This document shows positions 58,464 through 64,000 of a DNA stretch of 64,000 nucleotides, in pieces. The stretch is taken from the NCBI GenBank assembly GCA_043821115.1, contig JBDRDD010000001.1:1-64000 (forward strand), given 5' to 3'. Below the pieces are notes generated by a model. That model was given only the letters and a program-made list of their open reading frames with translations, was not told the DNA's origin and did not search any database. Each line of letters starts with the position of its first letter. The first letter of the stretch is position 1. The translations under genes were made by a program, and so were the position numbers. This stretch comes from JBDRDD01 sp043821115. GTDB lineage: Bacteria > CAYTYR01 > UBA6262 > DAOVJB01.

Positions 58464-59693
58464 TTACATTCCTCTTCTTACCACTTTTATTATGTCATAC
58501 ATGGGCAGAATAAGGGACATCGCGATAAATCCGACTATGCCTCCCATTACCACCAATAGTATAGGCTCGATTATTGATGAAATACTTCTTATCATGTTAT
58601 CAAGATCCCGGTCGTAGAAGTCAGCGATCTTGATCATGAGCTTGTCAATCGTACCGGTTTCCTCTCCAACCGGTATAATGCTTGTCACAAGCGGGCTGAA
58701 TACCCCGCTGTCCGCCATGGGCTTGCTGATGCTTCCGCCCTGCCTGACGTGTATCATAACCCTGTCAAGTACGCGGTTTATCACGACGTTGTTAGTGACT
58801 TCCTTGCATATTTCAAGAGATTCTATCACTGTAATACCGCTTGACAAAAGAATCCCAAACACCCTGGCAAAGCGCCCCATTACCATCAGATAAAAAAGCT
58901 GCCCGAACACAGGCATCTTTAGCTTGAATTTATCCATCATGAAGTGGCCCTTCCTGGTCTTCTTGAACTGCTTGAAGGCCACGACAAAAGCAACTCCTCC
59001 CCCGACCAATATGTATGACTGCTTCCTTATAATCTTACTAAGACCGTTCAGTATCCGTGTAGGTGCGGGAAGCGTCACGCCCGCTGTTTCAAATATCTCA
59101 ACGAAGTTCGGCAGTACGAATGTTATAAGGGCAAATATAGCCAGACACGATATACACAAAACCACAATAGGATACATCATCGCGGCCTTAAACCTGCCTT
59201 TTAACTCATCATCTCTCTCGGCAAACGTCGCCCATCGGCTGAGAAGATCAGCCATACCTCCGCCAACCTCTCCTGTGTGCACCATAGCTATAAAGAGCTT
59301 GTCAAATATATCAGGGAAGCGCGAGAGCGCCACGGAAAGCTGGCTTCCCTGGCTTACGTCCCTTCGCACCATACCAATTACTTTCTTGAATTTCGTGTTC
59401 TGAGTCTGCCCTTCAAGGATTTCAAGCGCCTTGGTGAGGTTTAGCCCTGCTCCCACCATGGTGGAGAGCTGCTGGCAGAATATACTCTTGTCCTTTGTTC
59501 CAACAGGCGTAAGGTTGTCAATGAACTCCTTGAGGTCAAAGGCAAGGAAACTCTTTGTCTGCTTGGAGATATTGCCTACGAAGAGACCTCTCCTGCGCAA
59601 TGAGTCAATTACCGCGTCCTGGTTTTGCATCTCCATTAAGCCTTCGACAGTCTTTCCAGCCTTGTCAAACGCTCTGTACTTGAATACAGGCAT
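58464..59693 (-). CDS. pilC: Type IV pilus/type II secretion inner-membrane platform protein
   Basis: 409 residues. PilC/GspF family, two related halves, each with the membrane triplet. SIFCQQLSTMVGAGLNLTKALEI is the first half motif and IKIADFYDRDLDNMIRSISS the end of the second. YKYRAFDKAGK-like start reads FKYRAFDKAGKTVEG. It anchors the assembly ATPase, encoded 18 bp upstream, to the membrane. Pilin and secretin genes are not in this window. Confidence 0.95.
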   Translation of the reverse strand: MPVFKYRAFDKAGKTVEGLMEMQNQDAVIDSLRRRGLFVGNISKQTKSFLAFDLKEFIDNLTPVGTKDKSIFCQQLSTMVGAGLNLTKALEILEGQTQNTKFKKVIGMVRRDVSQGSQLSVALSRFPDIFDKLFIAMVHTGEVGGGMADLLSRWATFAERDDELKGRFKAAMMYPIVVLCISCLAIFALITFVLPNFVEIFETAGVTLPAPTRILNGLSKIIRKQSYILVGGGVAFVVAFKQFKKTRKGHFMMDKFKLKMPVFGQLFYLMVMGRFARVFGILLSSGITVIESLEICKEVTNNVVINRVLDRVMIHVRQGGSISKPMADSGVFSPLVTSIIPVGEETGTIDKLMIKIADFYDRDLDNMIRSISSIIEPILLVVMGGIVGFIAMSLILPMYDIIKVVRRGM

Positions 59694-59711
59694 ATGTGAT
59701 CTCTCCCGGGA

Positions 59712-61412
59712 TTATACTTCCTCTGTCACCCTCATGACCTCTTCTATGCTTGTAAGACCATCCTGCACTTTCAGAAAGCCGTCTTCCATGAGCGACTTCA
59801 TCCCCGCGTGTATACCGGCCTGTCTCAACATGTCCGTGGAGGGACGCCTTATGATAAGGTCCCTGACATAATGATCGGGAACAAATAACTCGTATATGCC
59901 CTGCCTTCCCCTGTATCCCGTTCCCTGGCAATGCTTGCATCCTTTTGGCTTATATAACTTGTATTCCTTTTCAACATCAAGTCCTAGCGTCTCTACCGTC
60001 TCCTTGGTAGGAACGTATTCCTCTTTGCACTTGTCACACAGCCTTCTAACAAGTCGTTGTGCAAGCACACCTAGGATACCGGATGATATAAGGAAGGGCT
60101 CTATTCCCATGTCTATAAGACGGGTAACGGCTCCGGGCGCGTCATTTGTGTGAAGCGTGCTGAACACCAGGTGACCTGTCAGAGCGGCTCTTACCGCTAT
60201 CTCTGCTGTCTCAACGTCTCTTATCTCTCCCACCATTATGACGTTAGGATCCTGCCTTAAGACAGTCCTTAAGACCTCGGCGAATGTGAGGCCTACTTTC
60301 GCGTTCACGGGAACCTGGTTAATAGATTTAAGCTCGTATTCAACCGGGTCTTCAATGGTGATAATGTTCTTGTCAAGGGTATTGATCTTGTCGAGCGCGG
60401 CGTAGAGCGTTGTCGTCTTTCCGCTTCCTGTAGGCCCTGTCACCAGCACTATGCCGTAGGGTTTCCTGACAAGCTTTTCAAACTCCTCAAGAATAGCCTG
60501 GCCGAGACCGAGCTGTTCAAGCCCGAAACTAAATGCGCTCTTATCCAGGATTCGAAGCACTACCTTCTCACCGTGAATGATCGCCATTGTCGAAACACGG
60601 AAGGATATTTCCTTTTCCCAGAACTTAACGTGGAACCTGCCGTCCTGGGGCATACGCTTCTCTGCGATATCCATGTCAGCCATGACCTTTACACGTGATA
60701 CCATGGCCGCGTGAAGCCTCTTGGGCGGTGACATTATCTCATGCAGCACGCCGTCTATCCTGAACCTTATGCGCAGTATATTCTTCTCGGGCTCGATGTG
60801 AATATCGCTTGCCCTGCTCTGTATAGCCTGCATGATCACGGAGTTTATGAGCTTGATGACAGGCGCCTCATCCATGAGCGCCGCTGTGTCACCGAGATCC
60901 ATATCCTTTTTGTCGGAAGTGATGACCTCTATACTCTCTTCTCCCTCCGCGATCTCCTTCATGATTGCCAAAGAACGGTAATACTGATCGATGGCGCGCT
61001 GTATCTTTACTTCGCTTGATATAGCCGGTTCGATCTTGCATTTACTTATATATTTAAGATTGTCAAGAGCGACCACGTCAAAAGGGTCGCTCATAGAAAC
61101 TGTTAGCGAATCTCCTATCTTGAACAGGGGAAAAGCCTGGTACTTGCGGGCCATTTTCTCGGGGATAAGTTTTACGACTTCCGGATCTATACTGTATGTA
61201 CTCAGGTTAATATGAGGAATCCCCAGCTGGTCTCCAAGGTGATCCATCATTTTGTCTTCTTCTATCATCCCCAGCTTGACGAGGATCTTTCCTATGCGCT
61301 CGCCCGTGCGCTGCTGGGTCTCAAGCGCCTCACGCAGTTGGTCCTCACTGATTAAACCAGCTTCTCTAAGTATCTCTCCTAGTCTTTTCTTTTTCTTCTC
61401 TGGTTCAGCCAA
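59712..61412 (-). CDS. pilB: Type IV pilus assembly/type II secretion ATPase
   Basis: 566 residues from TTG 61412, with GGGGGG 6 bases upstream. An N-terminal MshEN/T2SSE_N domain (RLGEILREAGLISEDQL, to about 150) precedes the ATPase: GPTGSGKTTTLYAAL (Walker A), IMVGEIRDVETAEIAV (Walker B) and HTNDAPGAVTRLIDMG. A zinc tetracysteine, CDKC then CKHC, lies near the C-terminus, as in PilB/GspE. MshEN domains can bind cyclic-di-GMP. The product drives pilus extension or pseudopilus assembly. Confidence 0.96.
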   Translation of the reverse strand: MAEPEKKKKRLGEILREAGLISEDQLREALETQQRTGERIGKILVKLGMIEEDKMMDHLGDQLGIPHINLSTYSIDPEVVKLIPEKMARKYQAFPLFKIGDSLTVSMSDPFDVVALDNLKYISKCKIEPAISSEVKIQRAIDQYYRSLAIMKEIAEGEESIEVITSDKKDMDLGDTAALMDEAPVIKLINSVIMQAIQSRASDIHIEPEKNILRIRFRIDGVLHEIMSPPKRLHAAMVSRVKVMADMDIAEKRMPQDGRFHVKFWEKEISFRVSTMAIIHGEKVVLRILDKSAFSFGLEQLGLGQAILEEFEKLVRKPYGIVLVTGPTGSGKTTTLYAALDKINTLDKNIITIEDPVEYELKSINQVPVNAKVGLTFAEVLRTVLRQDPNVIMVGEIRDVETAEIAVRAALTGHLVFSTLHTNDAPGAVTRLIDMGIEPFLISSGILGVLAQRLVRRLCDKCKEEYVPTKETVETLGLDVEKEYKLYKPKGCKHCQGTGYRGRQGIYELFVPDHYVRDLIIRRPSTDMLRQAGIHAGMKSLMEDGFLKVQDGLTSIEEVMRVTEEV

Positions 61413-61555
61413 GAGAATCCCCCCCTAAATTGCAAACAAGTGTAAACAAGGAGCAGGAAAGGGCGCGCTCAATGCCTACACTTTTTGAGCTTCAATAAGC
61501 TCACGGTGCTCCATTTTATAAAAATCCGTTCTCAACACCGCCGGATCTGAAAATA

Positions 61556-62170
61556 TCATGCAAGCAGTCCCATAGACTTAAGTATGACGTCCAGTGCCCC
61601 GGGGTTAGGCAGGAAAAACATATGACCGTCTAGTTTCTGATTAGCAACAAAAAGTTCTGTCTTGATAAATACGACCTCCTCTGAAACTTCCCCTATCTCT
61701 ATCAAGATGAAATCAAGTATTGCCCCGGCCATGTCATTGGCGAGATCAGGCACAGAGGGAACAAGAAGTATGCCGAGCATCTGTGTCAGCGCGTTAAGGT
61801 AGGAACCGCAGAGTATATTACCTACCTCGGTCAGCGCGGAGCGCGCTACATCTGTGGAGATATCAATACCCCTGTCGGAATCCTTGTTGAGTATGCCTAT
61901 AAGCTCTGTAGCGCTTTCCTCGGTTATAAGAAACAGCATGGTACCCGAGATATCCCCAAGCACTCCGGAATAAACTATGTACACATAACGTTCTGGGCCT
62001 ATAAGCTCCGGAATCTGTTCAAGGGGTATTATGGATACCTCGGGAACACTGATAGCAACAGTCTGTTCGACTATCTGACTCAAAGCAGTCGCCGCGTTTC
62101 CTGCCCCTATATTACCAAGCTCACGCAAGGCGTCAAGGTGCATCTGTGATAGTTTTCTCGGCTCACTCAT
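61556..62170 (-). CDS. cheC: CheC-family chemotaxis phosphatase
   Basis: 204 residues. Both active-site repeats are present: LRELGNIGAGNAATALSQI (Glu17, Asn20) and ALTEVGNILCGSYLNALTQM (later). CheC dephosphorylates CheY-P and is stimulated by CheD, which is encoded 445 bp upstream. It belongs to a cheC-hpt-cheD-cheY-cheR gene run. Confidence 0.95.
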   Translation of the reverse strand: MSEPRKLSQMHLDALRELGNIGAGNAATALSQIVEQTVAISVPEVSIIPLEQIPELIGPERYVYIVYSGVLGDISGTMLFLITEESATELIGILNKDSDRGIDISTDVARSALTEVGNILCGSYLNALTQMLGILLVPSVPDLANDMAGAILDFILIEIGEVSEEVVFIKTELFVANQKLDGHMFFLPNPGALDVILKSMGLLA

Positions 62171-62218
62171 GATGTTTTCCTTTCCATTGCTTTGATAGTA
62201 TTCAAAGTATAAAAAGAG

Positions 62219-62602
62219 TTAAGCGCTTGTGTTAATAGCTTTTATTTCTTCTATTATACCCTCAACATCTATGTTGGAGTCTTTTTCTTCTTCCACGTCC
62301 TTGATAAGAGCTGTAAGAGTGTCATATCCCTTAGAGAACACACCCAGCGGTTCTTTTTCAATTGGCTTATTACTCGTGCAAAAACCGTTGAGAGTGTCTT
62401 CCATCGCCTGAGAGAGTTTTGTAAGTTTTTCGAAGCTCATCATACCAGCCATACCTTTGAGTGTGTGTGCAAGACGCATGGCCTCTTTTATCTCATCCGA
62501 TGCCTGCGGGTTCTTCTCTATATCGCTAAAAAGCTGCTTTAATCCATCAAGCTGCTTATTGCTTTCCTTTAGAAATAAATCCCTGTACTGCCCGAGTTCC
62601 AT
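62219..62602 (-). CDS. Stand-alone Hpt (CheA P1-like) domain protein
   Basis: 127 residues. The start ELGQYRDLFLKESNKQLDGL and the phosphorylation motif LAHTLKGMAGMM, with His46, match the P1 domain of CheA. The dimerisation, kinase and CheW-like domains of CheA are missing; the protein ends normally in NTSA with a stop. It may be a split CheA piece or a phosphorelay shuttle between a kinase and the CheY next door. It sits between cheD and cheC. Confidence 0.9.
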   Translation of the reverse strand: MELGQYRDLFLKESNKQLDGLKQLFSDIEKNPQASDEIKEAMRLAHTLKGMAGMMSFEKLTKLSQAMEDTLNGFCTSNKPIEKEPLGVFSKGYDTLTALIKDVEEEKDSNIDVEGIIEEIKAINTSA

Positions 62603-62614
62603 TTTATCCCCCTG

Positions 62615-63106
62615 TTATATTTCTTTCAATCCCCATGCGATAGTTCTTATCTTTACTTTTCCCGTATCAAGGTTAAACTCAACAGAGCGCCCGTAATCCC
62701 CCCCGACATCCTCTCCGACGATCTTTATCTTCTGCTGCTCGAGAGCTTCCCTGGCACTTAATATATTCCTTTCCCCTACGTTAAAAGCGGTGGTGTTTAT
62801 TATCTTCGCCCCGGTGAACATGTGCGCGCCGCCTATTATTTTCGCTTCGAGGTTCTTACTATGAGCCCCGAGTTTTATCATCTTTTGTATCATTTCCGTT
62901 ATGGCTGAATTGGAGAACTTAGCCTTGTTTCGCTGTATCTTTACCATGTTTATATCGGGAAGCATTGTGTGCGCCATGGCTCCTACTTTCTTCACGGGAT
63001 CGTAGAGTATAATCCCTAAACAGGAACCCAGCCCCAATGTAGTAAGAACATTCGGACTGACACTAACCTTAATATCTGCCATTCCTACTTTTATCACTTC
63101 TTTCAT
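62615..63106 (-). CDS. cheD: Chemoreceptor glutamine deamidase CheD
   Basis: 163 residues from ATG 63106 with AAGG upstream; the longer frame to 63169 runs into the gap. Catalytic Cys29 in TLGLGSCLGIILYD and His46 in GAMAHTMLP are present, with IIGGAHMFTG. CheD deamidates receptor glutamines and binds CheC. It is 12 bp upstream of the Hpt gene. Confidence 0.95.
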   Translation of the reverse strand: MKEVIKVGMADIKVSVSPNVLTTLGLGSCLGIILYDPVKKVGAMAHTMLPDINMVKIQRNKAKFSNSAITEMIQKMIKLGAHSKNLEAKIIGGAHMFTGAKIINTTAFNVGERNILSAREALEQQKIKIVGEDVGGDYGRSVEFNLDTGKVKIRTIAWGLKEI

Positions 63107-63220
63107 TATATACCTTGCCTTAAATAATAGTTTAGAAATACCGTCTCTAAAAAATTTGACGCCCCGCACGATTTACTTCGCGCCAACCGTCCTGCCCATA
63201 ATCTTAAGAGCCGGAAAAAG

Positions 63221-63595
63221 TTATCCTTCCAGGACCCTTCTCACGGCTTCGATCACACGAGACGGCTGGAACGGCTTTGTAACAAAATCCCTCGCTCCGG
63301 CCTGGATCGCCTCTACTACCAGGGCGTGCTGCCCCATTGCGCTGACCATCAGGACCTTTCCCTTGGGATCTTGCTTCATGATCTCCTTTACAGCGCCGAT
63401 GCCGTCGATGTCATCGATCTTGGGCATCACTATATCCATGGTCACCAGATCGGGGTTTAGTTCATTGTACTTATCGATAGCTTCCTTCCCGTTCTCGGCC
63501 TCTCCGCAGATCTCGTAGCCTTCCTTCTTTAAGATGTCCCCGATCATGCGACGCATGAACACAGCATCGTCAACCACTAAAATCTTGGCTGGCAT
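63221..63595 (-). CDS. cheY: CheY-like response regulator
   Basis: 124 residues, receiver domain only. DDAVFMR (Asp9, Asp10), phosphoacceptor Asp54 in VTMDIVMPKID, MVSAMGQ and the Lys in FVTKPFQP are typical of CheY. The loop after the Asp has an extra DDI relative to common CheY (PKIDDIDGIGAV). A GGGAGG site precedes ATG 63595. It is the probable target of CheC and of the lone Hpt protein. Confidence 0.95.
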   Translation of the reverse strand: MPAKILVVDDAVFMRRMIGDILKKEGYEICGEAENGKEAIDKYNELNPDLVTMDIVMPKIDDIDGIGAVKEIMKQDPKGKVLMVSAMGQHALVVEAIQAGARDFVTKPFQPSRVIEAVRRVLEG

Positions 63596-63663
63596 AATCT
63601 ACCCTCCCTTTAGAGCTTTTTAATTGCGTACCCTTTTTTATGTAACCGCGCATCAGAAATTGT

Positions 63664-64000
63664 TTACCTCATCTTCTGGTAAATTCTCTCCCGGGCACTC
63701 ACGCGTTTGAAAAATTTGAGTCCCTGCTGCGAAAGCATCTCCACCTTGCCGCTCACAAGATAACCACCTGGATTAAGAACGGCATAGAACTTCTTGTAGA
63801 GCTTGTCCTGCACATCCTTGGTAAAATATATCATGACGTTCCTGCAGAAAATAACATCGAAACTCGCCGGCGGCTTGTCATTTAAAAGATTATTTTGCTG
63901 CAGGCGCACCATGTTCTTTATTTCTTTTGTCAATTTGTAAATGCCGTTTATGTAATCGAAATACTTCGCGAGATGGATCTTGCTAACCTTCTCCACGCTC
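63664..64000 (-). CDS. cheR: CheR methyltransferase, C-terminal part, runs off window
   Basis: About 112 residues seen; the frame is open to base 64000, so the N-terminal part is missing. The CheR motifs FDVIFCRNVMIYFTKDVQ and LNPGGYLVSGKVEML are present. CheR methylates chemoreceptor glutamates. It is the second CheR-type enzyme in the window, without the ComFB domain in the seen part. It is upstream of cheY, 68 bp away. Confidence 0.92.
   Translation of the reverse strand, partial: SVEKVSKIHLAKYFDYINGIYKLTKEIKNMVRLQQNNLLNDKPPASFDVIFCRNVMIYFTKDVQDKLYKKFYAVLNPGGYLVSGKVEMLSQQGLKFFKRVSARERIYQKMR

Noticed and set aside
1..64000. CRISPR array or prophage
   Set aside because: No regularly spaced direct repeats of 25-40 bp, no cas genes and no phage structural, integrase or lysis genes were seen.

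Overview
The window looks like a chromosomal stretch from a diderm (Gram-negative-type) bacterium. It encodes several outer-membrane beta-barrel proteins, lipoproteins with clear lipoboxes, a LolA/FtsX-type export locus and type IV pilus/type II secretion ATPase and platform genes. Moderate G+C, GatA/GatB, a four-subunit 2-oxoacid:ferredoxin oxidoreductase, a DHS-family protein, DUF4321 and DUF5674 suggest an anaerobic, deep-branching lineage such as Omnitrophota. That placement is an inference, because no rRNA or ribosomal protein is present. Almost every gene is on the minus strand; plus-strand genes are the SurA_N-like protein, the LysE exporter, the TrkA-C membrane protein and the arsenate reductase.

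Regions, left to right. 1-9.7 kb: a carbohydrate-uptake locus that reads as more A+T-rich than the rest, with a porin-like barrel, three paralogous solute-binding proteins, two MalF/MalG-type permeases, two discoidin-domain lipoproteins and the start of a secreted, possibly aerolysin-like protein. A near-consensus promoter at 9711-9738 heads it. 9.7-19.3 kb: a ComFB-CheR fusion, a sugar-nucleotide epimerase-like protein, a DHS-family protein, a radical SAM protein, an IMPase-family phosphatase, ValS, an AEC carrier and a GAF histidine kinase. 19.4-25.3 kb: SurA_N-like protein, DUF4321, ApbE, GatB, a beta-barrel protein and GatA. 25.4-27.2 kb: a solute-binding protein without signal peptide and a gene-poor stretch with decayed sequence. 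27.2-37.6 kb: LysE, two receivers beside a seven-PAS kinase, TVP38, DUF3179, Rpe, a TrkA-C protein, ArsC, DUF2934, another receiver and a His-rich exported protein. 37.6-39.2 kb: an ArsR-controlled Cys-rich peptide and permease operon with a perfect palindromic operator. 39.2-45.2 kb: a LolA/FtsX/FtsX/ATPase/barrel export operon, a flavodoxin and a DUF3147-like protein.

45.2-50.0 kb holds the most interesting unit. An ArsR-family regulator, a DUF2934 protein, a LysW-like zinc-ribbon protein with an acidic tail, a lysine 2,3-aminomutase-family radical SAM enzyme, two D-Ala-D-Ala-ligase-like ATP-grasp enzymes and a GNAT acetyltransferase lie in one direction, between a near-consensus promoter and a hairpin. 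This fits an uncharacterised carrier-protein-based pathway making a beta-amino-acid amide or peptide; the function is inferred.

50-55.1 kb: a fused pseudogene, TypA/BipA, a cold shock protein, a zinc-ribbon protein, a DUF5674 pair, hemerythrin and rubrerythrin-like proteins. 55.1-55.5 kb: a tRNA-Asn(GTT) gene interrupted in the anticodon by a 246-nt group I intron. 55.5-64 kb: porBADG, pilC, pilB, and cheC, a lone Hpt (CheA P1-like) domain, cheD, cheY and a partial cheR. No CheA kinase core is visible.
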